Shown: one piece after another, positions 15,669-22,764 of the stretch
Position numbering within the stretch: the stretch's first letter is position 1
Layout of the letters: the number at the start of each line of letters is the position of its first letter
From: DATCLA01 sp036564195
GTDB taxonomy: Bacteria; Bacillota; UBA4882; UBA8346
Assembly (NCBI GenBank): GCA_036564195.1
Contig: DATCLA010000041.1
Span: 1 to 22,764 of the forward strand
DNA length: 22,764 bases
Reading direction: 5' to 3'
Position numbers and translations under genes: made by a program
Notes under the pieces: generated by a model
What the model saw: the letters and a program-made list of their open reading frames with translations, nothing else
What the model was told of the DNA's origin: nothing
The model's database searches: none

Positions 15669-17303
15669 CTATTTACTGGTATTAACTGCTGGTTCTCCAG
15701 TAGGTCCTTTTTTAATAATTATGCGCCTCATCCATAATGGATCGGAATTAGGGTAATCTTCTCGATAATGAGTCCCCCGGCTTTCTTCCCTTTTGAGCAT
15801 AGCCAGAGCTAAAATTCTTCCCACTAAGAGACGGTTCCGCATCATGGGACTCAGTGTTTCTTGTAAACTTTCCTCAATAAAATCGATGGTCCGTTGTAAA
15901 CCTTGCGCCGTTCTGACAATGGTCATTTCCCGATAAAACAGATTTTCACTTTCCTGTCTTATTTCTTGTTCCCGCTTGCTTGGGACAATTACCGGGATTT
16001 CAATCTGCCCCCTGGAAAATTTCTCTTTATGTCCGCAACTTTGAGCATAGCGGGCCGCGGCAATTCCGGCTCGGTAGCCGAATACCTGGGTATCGGTTAA
16101 ATTATTTCCACCCGGACGGTCTGAGCCATGGACTCCACCGGTAATTTCCCCGGCGGCAAAGAGACCGGGTACTCCGGTATAACCGTTTTCATCAATCATA
16201 ATACCGCCATTGAAGTTTTGCACTACTAACCCCAGCTCAATCTGTTCTTTGGTCAGATCTAATCCGGCTTTGGATAAGGTTTCGTAAGTGATCGGTGCCC
16301 GTTCAATTAGAGTTTCCTTTTTTACATTAGTAACATCAAAATAAACTCCATCATTTTTAGTGCCGCGTCCCGCCATCAGCTCCTTAAAAATAGCAATATC
16401 TACATATTTGGCGTTAGTCCTTACTGAAAAAGGATATGACATAGCTTTGTCATCCAAAGCTTGTTCAGGGGTAACTTCGGCAGGACAATAACGGGCAAGA
16501 AATGCTTCACCTTGTGAATTGGTAAGGCGTGGTTTTAACCGCCACATATGGCTATGAATAATAAAATGAATATTGCGGTTGACAACTGCCGGCCCAACTT
16601 GGAAAAACTCCATATTTACAAATTTGGCACCGCAGGCATAGGCCATTGCCCATCCATCCCCCTCCAAAGTCGGCGGATTAATATTTTTACGAAAGATCCG
16701 GCCTGCACCGCCGGTCGCCAAAACTACTGCTGCGGTCTTAAAAATAATTTCCCGGCCGTCCATAATTCCCAACGCCCCGCATACCTCACCGTACTTATCC
16801 TGGATCAATTCAACAATCCTAACATTTTCAAAAACTTTTACACCTAAGGAATGGCCGGCCCGTTTTAAAACATTTACAATTTGCAGCCCGGTGGAACCGC
16901 CACAGGTCAATGAACGAGCCCGGGTACACCCCGAAAGTAGTCTCTGGATGGGTTTACCTGCTTTACAATCAAATTGCAGTCCTAATTCCATCAACTCTGA
17001 GAGCCGAGCGCAAGACTCGTCAGCAATAATCCGGCAGAGTTTGGGGTCTGCCAGCCCACCTCCGGTAGTTACAATATCATTATAAAAAATGTCTGGATTG
17101 TCGCCATCCGCCATATAATTGAAAGGAGCGTTTATTCCCAGACTTTCGGAAGCAATTAAAGTACTACTACCACTATGCCCGTATCTTCCAGCGACCGCCA
17201 TTACAACTACAGCATCGGGATTGAATTTTTTGGCTTCATAAGCGGCGCGGCTACCTGCGGCTCCGCCTCCTACTACCAAAACGTCGCAGTTTATTTGCTC
17301 CAT
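15669..17303 (-). CDS. FAD-dependent fumarate-reductase/succinate-dehydrogenase-like flavoprotein
   Basis: This 544-residue flavoprotein belongs to the family of fumarate reductase A, L-aspartate oxidase and adenylylsulfate reductase A. The FAD-binding N-terminus is DVLVVGGGAAGSRAA, with a second FAD contact in LATGGAGRIF (196-204) and the C-terminal signature GLFAAGEITGG. The substrate-side Arg in HGSDRPGGNNL is kept. The usual QFHPT block reads QVGPA here, so its His is missing and fumarate is probably not the substrate. No partner Fe-S (FrdB/AprB-like) or membrane anchor gene is present in the window. CAGGAG upstream of the ATG at 17303 supports the start. It follows the transporter genes by 119 bp, across a strong hairpin. 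It probably carries out a redox step on the imported acid, which is inference. Confidence 0.85.
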   Translation of the reverse strand: MEQINCDVLVVGGGAAGSRAAYEAKKFNPDAVVVMAVAGRYGHSGSSTLIASESLGINAPFNYMADGDNPDIFYNDIVTTGGGLADPKLCRIIADESCARLSELMELGLQFDCKAGKPIQRLLSGCTRARSLTCGGSTGLQIVNVLKRAGHSLGVKVFENVRIVELIQDKYGEVCGALGIMDGREIIFKTAAVVLATGGAGRIFRKNINPPTLEGDGWAMAYACGAKFVNMEFFQVGPAVVNRNIHFIIHSHMWRLKPRLTNSQGEAFLARYCPAEVTPEQALDDKAMSYPFSVRTNAKYVDIAIFKELMAGRGTKNDGVYFDVTNVKKETLIERAPITYETLSKAGLDLTKEQIELGLVVQNFNGGIMIDENGYTGVPGLFAAGEITGGVHGSDRPGGNNLTDTQVFGYRAGIAAARYAQSCGHKEKFSRGQIEIPVIVPSKREQEIRQESENLFYREMTIVRTAQGLQRTIDFIEESLQETLSPMMRNRLLVGRILALAMLKREESRGTHYREDYPNSDPLWMRRIIIKKGPTGEPAVNTSK

Positions 17304-17324
17304 CTTTTACACTCCTGTTATATT

Positions 17325-17362
17325 TTGCTTGAGTAACGTACCAATGGACGTTACTCAAGCAA
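17325..17362. repeat. Perfect 15-bp inverted repeat (hairpin) between the TRAP permease and flavoprotein genes
   Basis: TTGCTTGAGTAACGT (17325-17339) and ACGTTACTCAAGCAA (17348-17362) pair perfectly around an 8-nt loop. On the minus strand the sequence after it is AAAATATAACAGGAG, not a T run, so it is not a standard terminator. It may protect the upstream transporter mRNA or act as a processing or binding site. Confidence 0.75.
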
Positions 17363-17422
17363 TTAATGGGTTATTTGGTTTGGCTTTCAACAGTGAATTT
17401 TATAATTAAATGCTAAAAAGAC

Positions 17423-19375
17423 TTAGGCGAAGTTCTCTTTGATCGTCTTCTTCCGGTTAACCATAATCTGGTAAATAATCACCCCAAGCAAAATCACCAT
17501 TCCCACGATGTCTGCTATGTCACCTGCATAAAACAGCAACAACCCGGAGACCAACAACGCCCCGCGGCAAATCTTGTTAACCCTACCAAAAAGATATGCT
17601 CCGACACATCCGGATAAAGCCCAGACACCCAACACTGCCGTTATTGTAACCACAATAATATTCCAGGTAGAACCTTGCAGCAAAACTCCCATACCTTCCG
17701 GTGTGGTGGTAAACGCAAACGGTACCAAAAAGGCTGGCAAAGTATACTTGATCGTAACCAGCATGGTCTTGTAAGGGTTCCCGTTGGTAATCGCGGCAGC
17801 TGCAAAACACGCCAATGCAGTTGGAGGCGACACTTCAGACAAAACTGAATAATAGAATATAAACATATGGGCCGCAAGTTCCGGGACACCTAATTTAATT
17901 AAAGCTGGAGCTACCATTACCGCAGCAACAATATAGGAAGCAGTAACCGGAAGGGCTAAACCTAAAATCAGAAGAATAATTGCAGTAAGAATAAGCGTAA
18001 TTATAAGATTTCCACTGGAGATAGCTAAAATAATTTGTGAAAATTTAAGCCCCAACCCAGTCAGGTTAAGTACTCCCACAATAATACCGGCACAAGCGCA
18101 AGTCGCAGCTACGCTCAACACTTGTTTAGTACCGGATGCCAAAGCATTAATCAGTTTTTTAGGATATAGAGCTTCAGCTTTGTTGAAGAAACTAACGCCA
18201 ATGGCGATCAAAATGCTATAAAATACAGCATACATTGACGAAAATCCCATGGCCATCAAGACAACAATACTAATCAGTGATGCAAAATGAAACCAGTATT
18301 GTTTCAGCAACCCACGGAGATCCGTCTTTTCAATCTCCACGTCTTGCAATGCAAAATTCCTGGCATCACCTTCAACCATCAGAAAAATAGACAGGTAATA
18401 CAGTAATGTCGGAATCATGGCCATCGCCAAAACATCTAAGTAGGATATTTTCAAGATATCGGCAATCAGAAAAGAAGCCGCCCCCATTACTGGCGGAGAA
18501 AGAATCGCCCCGATTCCACCTGCAGCCAGTAACGCTCCCGCAGATTCACGGTCATAGCCGGCCCTTTTTAATAGAGGCCATGCCACCGAACCCAAAGTTA
18601 CTGCCGTGGCGGCGCCGCTTCCGGAGACCGTTCCGAGCAAAAACGAAGCAAAAGTTACTGCCCTACCAGGACCCGACCTTTTCTTGCCCATACAACCGAG
18701 TGAAAAATCGACAAAAAATTTCCCTGCTCCTGAAAATTCAAGCATGGCACCGTAGATAGTGAACAAAATAATAAATGTTGAAGACACTTCAACCGGTGTC
18801 CCAAAAATCCCCTCTAAAGTAAGATACTCGGATGAAATCAACCGGGTTATGGAATAGCCCCGGTGTCCCCAGGGGTCGGGTAAATAAGCCCCATACATCG
18901 CATAGATAATACAGATTATAACCAGGATCGGCAGTGAGTAACCAGTGCTCCGCCGGGTTGCTTCCAAAATAAGAAGGATAGTAATGATACCCATGATAAT
19001 ATCCATCGGCAAGGGCGTAGCAACTCGGTCAATAATAGCTTCCACTTGAAAAACCGGATAAGCCATTACTATGAAAGCAATTGCCGCTAAACACAAGTCA
19101 ATTCGGTAGCCTTTGAATTTGTCCTTACTGTTCATAGGATACAGGATAAAAGTAAGGACTAAGACAAACAAGACATGTAAGTAACGGTTCAGCTGTGTCA
19201 TAACCGTCCCGGCCGCGCTATATAAGGAAAATAGCGAGCAAGCGACGGCTAAAACAGTTACCAGAATGTTTATTTTTCCCCTTAGCTTTCTGGTAGGGGT
19301 TTCAAATTCATCAAGAATCGCTTCTGCTTGCTCTGCAGAGATCGCTTCTTTTTTAAGATCCAGTTTTTCTGCCAT
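17423..19375 (-). CDS. TRAP transporter fused permease, TAXI type (4TM/12TM fusion), copy 2
   Basis: This polytopic membrane protein of 650 residues is the fused small-plus-large permease of a TAXI-type TRAP transporter. The first part holds the DctQ-like helices after a cytoplasmic N-terminus of about 40 residues. The DctM part has GTVSGSGAATAVTLGSVAWP, SPPVMGAASFLIADILKISY and, near the end, GLALPVTASYIVAAVMVAP and VSPPTALACFAAAAITNGNP. GGAGG 6 nt before the ATG supports the start at 19375. It lies 25 bp after its receptor gene, forming a complete two-gene transporter. It is clearly diverged from the permease at 5018-6907, so the cluster holds two separate transport systems and not a recent duplication. 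Confidence 0.94.
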   Translation of the reverse strand: MAEKLDLKKEAISAEQAEAILDEFETPTRKLRGKINILVTVLAVACSLFSLYSAAGTVMTQLNRYLHVLFVLVLTFILYPMNSKDKFKGYRIDLCLAAIAFIVMAYPVFQVEAIIDRVATPLPMDIIMGIITILLILEATRRSTGYSLPILVIICIIYAMYGAYLPDPWGHRGYSITRLISSEYLTLEGIFGTPVEVSSTFIILFTIYGAMLEFSGAGKFFVDFSLGCMGKKRSGPGRAVTFASFLLGTVSGSGAATAVTLGSVAWPLLKRAGYDRESAGALLAAGGIGAILSPPVMGAASFLIADILKISYLDVLAMAMIPTLLYYLSIFLMVEGDARNFALQDVEIEKTDLRGLLKQYWFHFASLISIVVLMAMGFSSMYAVFYSILIAIGVSFFNKAEALYPKKLINALASGTKQVLSVAATCACAGIIVGVLNLTGLGLKFSQIILAISSGNLIITLILTAIILLILGLALPVTASYIVAAVMVAPALIKLGVPELAAHMFIFYYSVLSEVSPPTALACFAAAAITNGNPYKTMLVTIKYTLPAFLVPFAFTTTPEGMGVLLQGSTWNIIVVTITAVLGVWALSGCVGAYLFGRVNKICRGALLVSGLLLFYAGDIADIVGMVILLGVIIYQIMVNRKKTIKENFA

Positions 19376-19400
19376 GGTGCACCTCCTTTAACAGAACAAA

Positions 19401-20369
19401 CTACCGTTTCCAAGCACCAACTTCTTTATAATATTTAATCGCTCCGGGATGATAAGGAACAGCAGTGACATCCGAAGCACTTTTTACTGTCAAGTTCTGA
19501 GCTTCTTTATGGACCGCTATCAAGTCTTTACGGTGCTCAAATAGAGCTTTAGTAATGTTATAAACCAAATTTGTGTCCGTAGATTTCAAAGCCACCAACA
19601 AAACCGGGATTCCCAGGCTTTTTACTTCATAGTTCTGTTTAGCATAGGTCCCTTTGGGAATGTCAACAGGAGTATAAATTTTCCCATACTTTCTGGTAAT
19701 GGCTTTGTTATATTTCTCAAGATTCAATAACTTATAATTTACGCCTTGAGTATTACTGATATCAAGCATAGTTGCGGCAGGCATGCCGGTTGCAAAGAAA
19801 AAGCCGTCAATCTTGCCATCTTTAAAAGCCTCGCCTGATTCCTTCAGGCTAATCCGTTCACGCTTAATATCTTTTTCCCAGTTAATTCCGGCTGCTTTCA
19901 AAATTCTTCTGGCGACCAGTTCATGCCCGCTACCCGGACCGTTAGTGGAAATATGTTTACCTCTCATCTCTTCGACGGAATTAATACCGGAACGCTCGCT
20001 GACTACTGCATGAGCCACATCATAGTACAATTTAGCGATAATCCGGACCGGTATTTTATTGGCAAACGACTCTCTACCCTTAGTTGCATCTGCGGCAATA
20101 TCAAGTTTGGTAAAGGCTATGTCCAAACTATTCATATGCATCAGCTTCAGATTATCGACCGCGCCCGGTGTAACTTCAGCCGTAGCAGTAGTATTCGGAA
20201 CATATGTCGAAATGACTTTAGCGATACCGCCGCCGTAAATATAATAAACGCCGCCGCTATCTGCTGTACCGATAGCTATTCTTTTCGGAGGTGCCGCCAA
20301 ACCAATTGAAGAACCAACGACCATCATTGCAATTAACAGGACCAATATTGGTTTCAAATTCCTTGACAT
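19401..20369 (-). CDS. TAXI-family TRAP transporter solute-binding receptor
   Basis: This 322-residue extracytoplasmic receptor captures a substrate for the fused permease encoded next. It has a signal peptide at residues 1 to about 25 (MSRNLKP, a hydrophobic core, then GLAAPP) with no lipobox Cys. The mature N-terminus has the TAXI signature IAIGTADSGGVYYIYGGGIA. ATAEVTPGAVDNLKLMHMNS and the C-terminal VPYHPGAIKYYKEVGAWK are further family blocks. TAXI receptors bind small organic acids and some amino acids, and the ligand here is unknown. GGGAGG 8 nt before the ATG supports the start. It is the only intact TAXI receptor in the window and may serve both permeases. Confidence 0.94.
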   Translation of the reverse strand: MSRNLKPILVLLIAMMVVGSSIGLAAPPKRIAIGTADSGGVYYIYGGGIAKVISTYVPNTTATAEVTPGAVDNLKLMHMNSLDIAFTKLDIAADATKGRESFANKIPVRIIAKLYYDVAHAVVSERSGINSVEEMRGKHISTNGPGSGHELVARRILKAAGINWEKDIKRERISLKESGEAFKDGKIDGFFFATGMPAATMLDISNTQGVNYKLLNLEKYNKAITRKYGKIYTPVDIPKGTYAKQNYEVKSLGIPVLLVALKSTDTNLVYNITKALFEHRKDLIAVHKEAQNLTVKSASDVTAVPYHPGAIKYYKEVGAWKR

Positions 20370-20450
20370 GAATTTTACCTCCCTAATTTTAATTTACATT
20401 ATTTAATTTACCTTTTCTTTACCTTAAAATTATTGCTATCACCGGAGCGG

Positions 20451-20570
20451 ATTGCATAAATGCCTTCATAAACCCTTTAGTCACAATATATAGTGACTCG
20501 TCTGGATGTATCTATCAATAATAATTATCAATATATTGTGAGCCACAGCTTAAATCCTGGATTATGCAAT
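20451..20570. repeat. Palindromic intergenic element, copy 2 (120 bp)
   Basis: The ends are ATTGCATAA (20451) and ATTATGCAAT (to 20570). Inside, TCACAATATAT and ATATATTGTGA form perfect 11-bp inverted arms. It has the same orientation as copy 1 at 3467-3572, sharing CACAATATATAGTGACT and AGCTTAAATC, and is 14 bp longer in the centre. It lies in the 376-bp gap between the PreA-like gene and the TAXI receptor gene. Confidence 0.65.
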
Positions 20571-20581
20571 TTCCTTAACAG

Positions 20582-20735
20582 AAAACCGAAGTATGCTTCG
20601 CATTACCCGCTAAAAATAATATGTGGGCAGGTGGCTGCGGGTGATTAGCAATACCTTACCACGGTAATTCATCACGCCCGGTAAAGCTTACTTCCAACCC
20701 CGCAAAAGCGATTACTGCCACCCAACCCGGCCTGA
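20582..20735 (-). other. Structured intergenic region upstream of the TAXI receptor (possible regulatory RNA or REP-like repeat)
   Basis: This GC-richer stretch has several nested pairings. The outer stem is GGTGGC (20630-20635) with GCCACC (20717-20722). An inner stem pairs CGGGTGAT (20638-20645) with ATCACgCCCG (20671-20680), one base bulged. A small hairpin CGC-AAAA-GCG lies at 20701-20710, and CGAAG/CTTCG lies at 20587-20600. ACCCGC (20605-20610) could compete for GCGGGT (20637-20642), which would give two alternative folds. I do not recognise a known riboswitch. The 5-bp CGAAG hairpin followed by GGTTTT on the minus strand may be a weak terminator for the PreA-like gene. Confidence 0.4.
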
Positions 20736-20745
20736 ACTTAAAAGA

Positions 20746-21951
20746 CTATTTCCGTCTCCGTTGCGGTGCAGTTAATTGTGCCGCTCTCTGCGGACAAATC
20801 TCCACACACATTCCGCAGCCGTCACATTTCTTGCTGTCGACAATCGCGCCGACTTTGGACAATTTGATCGCATCATAGAAACAGCTTCTGGTACAAATAC
20901 CACACTTGGTGCACTTCGAATAATCAACCACTGCATAAACGCCTTCCGGAGCGCGCTCAATCTCAGCAGTTTTAAGAATGTTCGGTAACGCAATGCCGCG
21001 GATCTCATCTATCGAATTATAGCCTTTAGCATCCAACCAAGCATCAATGCTATCAGCCCATTTCTTACTGACATTGTAACCTTTCAGCATAATACCGACA
21101 CCGGATTGAACTAAAGTTGCTCCGACCATGACATATTTAATAATATCTTGCCAATCCCAGACACCTAGTCCGGCAATGATCGGGATATGCAGTTTACGGG
21201 CAGCCGCGGCGACAAATTTCAGACCGTAACCAATCAGATAAGGTCCGCCCCAACCGCCTTGAGCGCCGGGTCCGAAGGGTCGAGCTGTTTCAATGTCAAG
21301 ATCAAAACCGGATAAACGGGCCGACATATTAACTGCCTGCGCGCCTGCCTTTTCACATGCTTCGGCAATCGCTACCGGATCGGAAGTTTGGGGGGATATC
21401 TTCACACTAAACGGCTTTTTCAAAAGCTTGGCACAGAAAGCGGTGATTTCGGGTAATAAATCCACCGCACCAGCGCCCATTCTAACACCCATGTCGGCGG
21501 CAAACGGACATGAGACATTCAATTCGACCCAATCAGCCTTGGTGTCGTTTACCATTTTAATCATCTGTTCCCATTCATCCATGGTCACACCGGAAAGACT
21601 GGCCATTACAACTCCGTCGTTTCCGATCTCTGTTTTAGCCTTATCAATATCTTTCATATACTCTTCATATCCAAAATGGGAACATTCTTCCAGGGAATTG
21701 AGGGTAAATGCGTGCGGCAATTTTTCAGGATAGCCCGGATATTCCCGGTAATCATAGATTTTATAACGTGGCCTTGGGAAATTGCGTCCCAGTTTACCTT
21801 TTTCGCCAAATAATGATTTTACAATAACTCCTGCAGCGCCGCCATCAATACCTTTTTTTGTCCCAACCCAGTCCATTGAAGGCGAAGCTGACCCTACCAG
21901 GATCGGATTTTTAAATTCTACTCCAAGTGCGGTTACTTTTAGATTTGCCAT
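20746..21951 (-). CDS. PreA-like dihydroorotate-dehydrogenase-fold flavoprotein with two 4Fe-4S clusters
   Basis: This 401-residue protein has an FMN-binding TIM barrel (residues 1 to about 310) like dihydroorotate dehydrogenase and PreA of bacterial dihydropyrimidine dehydrogenase. Key blocks are KNPILVGSASPS, ELNVSCPFAADMG, VKISPQTSDP and PIIAGLGVWDW. Near the C-terminus is a ferredoxin domain with two complete CX2CX2CX3C motifs (CTKCGICTRSC and CDGCGMCVEIC). The loop after NVSCP has no Cys or Ser where the active-site acid is expected, and no PreT partner gene is nearby, so pyrimidine reduction is doubtful. It may reduce or oxidise a pathway intermediate using ferredoxin-level electrons, which is inference. 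AAGGAGG about 12 nt before the ATG supports the start. It is the first structural gene after the GntR regulator. Confidence 0.85.
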   Translation of the reverse strand: MANLKVTALGVEFKNPILVGSASPSMDWVGTKKGIDGGAAGVIVKSLFGEKGKLGRNFPRPRYKIYDYREYPGYPEKLPHAFTLNSLEECSHFGYEEYMKDIDKAKTEIGNDGVVMASLSGVTMDEWEQMIKMVNDTKADWVELNVSCPFAADMGVRMGAGAVDLLPEITAFCAKLLKKPFSVKISPQTSDPVAIAEACEKAGAQAVNMSARLSGFDLDIETARPFGPGAQGGWGGPYLIGYGLKFVAAAARKLHIPIIAGLGVWDWQDIIKYVMVGATLVQSGVGIMLKGYNVSKKWADSIDAWLDAKGYNSIDEIRGIALPNILKTAEIERAPEGVYAVVDYSKCTKCGICTRSCFYDAIKLSKVGAIVDSKKCDGCGMCVEICPQRAAQLTAPQRRRK

Positions 21952-21997
21952 AAAATAAGTCTCCTCCTTAAGTTTGCTTTATTTATTGTTTAGTGAA

Positions 21998-22015
21998 AAA
22001 GCTCACTAGAGCTTT
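21998..22015 (-). promoter_or_regulatory. Terminator-like or attenuator hairpin in the leader of the PreA-like gene
   Basis: AAAGCTC and GAGCTTT (7 bp, 4-nt loop) are followed on the minus strand by two more Ts, giving a TTTTT run that is partly within the stem. It lies between the operator candidate and the ribosome binding site at about 21964. It could be a weak intrinsic terminator or attenuator. Confidence 0.4.
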
Positions 22016-22032
22016 ACAACTGCCCTCCTTTC

Positions 22033-22042
22033 TTGTATACAA
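22033..22042. promoter_or_regulatory. Candidate GntR/FCD operator TTGTATACAA
   Basis: This perfect 10-bp palindrome fits the tnGTatACna pattern typical of FCD-type GntR regulators. It lies 33 bp past the GntR stop codon and about 80 bp before the PreA-like gene. A GCAACTT/AAGTTGC inverted repeat (22050-22074) is adjacent. I could not identify clear -35 and -10 boxes. An AAGGAGG at about 22024-22030 is followed only by TTG TAA, so no gene uses it. Confidence 0.6.
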
Positions 22043-22074
22043 TGAGTATGCAACTTGATAAAATAAAAAGTTGC

Positions 22075-22728
22075 TTAGCAATTATTGAGGCGTGTCTGTT
22101 CGCAAACATCCAGCGTACTCTTTTTAACATTTTGTAGGTGTAAACGTAAAGCAGCAATAGCTTTTTCAAGATTTCTTTCTCTAATAGCGTATAAAATAGC
22201 TAAATGCTCCTGTTTGGATTTATCTAATCGTTTGGGAGTTAGTGACGAAATCCGGCGTAACCTTTCCAGCTGCGAATTAACAGTATTTAAAAATTCGATC
22301 ATCCGGCGGTTTCGCCCGTATTTTAAGATTAAATTATGAAGTCTTCGGTCAGTATTAAAAAATTCTTCAGGATGATTTGTGTTATCACTTAAGTGGTCTA
22401 ACACGTGCACAATCTCTTCAATTTCACTATCGCTAATCTTTCCGATGGCCGATTCTAATGCCGCCACCTCAAACATGATCCGGATTTCGAAAAGCTCCTC
22501 AACATCTTGGACGGATATATCCTCAACAAATGTACCTCTGCCAGGAATGTGCCGGACTAACCTCTCGGCGGTTAATTGCTTCAGTGCTTCTCGGACCGGA
22601 GTTCTGCTTACTCCGAGCAGATTAGAGATTTCTTGTTCCACAATTACCTGTCCCGGTAGTAATTTACTTGATACAATACTTTCATATAAGTAGTCATAAA
22701 CAACATTTTTCAACGAATTTCTTGCCAC
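22075..22728 (-). CDS. GntR-family transcriptional regulator, FCD subfamily
   Basis: This 217-residue regulator has an N-terminal winged helix-turn-helix (about residues 5-70), with the recognition region GVSRTPVREALKQLTAERLV and the wing HIPGRGTFV. It is followed by an all-helical FCD ligand domain. The FCD metal ligands appear complete: Asp and His in DRRLHNLI, His in KQEHLAILYAI and His in LRLHLQNV. Such proteins usually sense an organic acid and repress the catabolic genes next to them. The GTG start at 22728 has AGGTGAT upstream, and a TATTAT box lies at 22747-22752 with its -35 outside the window. It is the first gene of the co-oriented cluster. The palindrome at 22033-22042 is its likely binding site, which suggests control of the transport and catabolic genes. 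Confidence 0.93.
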   Translation of the reverse strand: MARNSLKNVVYDYLYESIVSSKLLPGQVIVEQEISNLLGVSRTPVREALKQLTAERLVRHIPGRGTFVEDISVQDVEELFEIRIMFEVAALESAIGKISDSEIEEIVHVLDHLSDNTNHPEEFFNTDRRLHNLILKYGRNRRMIEFLNTVNSQLERLRRISSLTPKRLDKSKQEHLAILYAIRERNLEKAIAALRLHLQNVKKSTLDVCEQTRLNNC

Positions 22729-22764
22729 GATAGATCACCTAAAATGATAATACTTTAAAAGTTT

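Noticed and set aside
19923..20309. Plus-strand open frame of 128 codons
   Set aside because: It is antisense to the TAXI receptor gene, with no domain or ribosome binding site support.
21293..21733. Plus-strand open frame of 146 codons
   Set aside because: It is a shadow of the PreA-like gene on the opposite strand and has no coding features of its own.

Overview
The window reads as chromosomal DNA of an anaerobic Bacillota-type (Firmicutes) bacterium. The reasons are strong AGGAGG-type ribosome binding sites before nearly every gene, frequent GTG/TTG starts, TAXI-type TRAP transporters, and oxygen-sensitive chemistry (aconitase X, a PreA-like Fe-S flavoenzyme, UbiD/UbiX). I cannot name the species. 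Every gene I can support is on the minus strand, so transcription runs from the right end towards the left.

Left part (1-2760): a partial XRE-type regulator with a candidate auto-operator, then a 23S rRNA uracil methyltransferase and a GNAT acetyltransferase. Each of the last two has a recognisable promoter, and the GNAT gene has a terminator. They look like ordinary housekeeping units.

Main part (about 2868-22728): a co-oriented cluster of about 20 kb. In transcription order it holds a GntR/FCD regulator, a PreA-like dihydroorotate-dehydrogenase-fold Fe-S protein, a TAXI receptor with a fused TRAP permease, and a fumarate-reductase-like flavoprotein. Next come a Ca2+-type P-ATPase and an EamA transporter, which are probably bystanders. 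They are followed by two RraA-family proteins, both subunits of aconitase X (AcnX), a third RraA protein, a TAXI receptor pseudogene with a second fused TRAP permease, a UbiD decarboxylase and the UbiX flavin prenyltransferase.

Interpretation (inference): this looks like a pathway for import and breakdown of an unknown organic acid. AcnX would dehydrate a hydroxy acid to an alpha,beta-unsaturated acid, which is the substrate class UbiD decarboxylates using the prenyl-FMN made by UbiX. One or more RraA enzymes could cleave or decarboxylate a keto acid, and the two flavoproteins could supply redox steps. The AcnX plus UbiD pairing resembles the chemistry of the archaeal modified mevalonate pathway, but here it sits among transporters with no mevalonate genes.

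Non-coding features include two same-orientation copies of a roughly 106-120 bp palindromic element at 3467-3572 and 20451-20570, bracketing most of the cluster. There is also a perfect TTGTATACAA operator candidate after the GntR gene, a multi-stem structured region at 20582-20735, and a perfect 15-bp hairpin between the second TRAP permease and the flavoprotein gene. I saw no rRNA, tRNA, CRISPR array or transposase gene.
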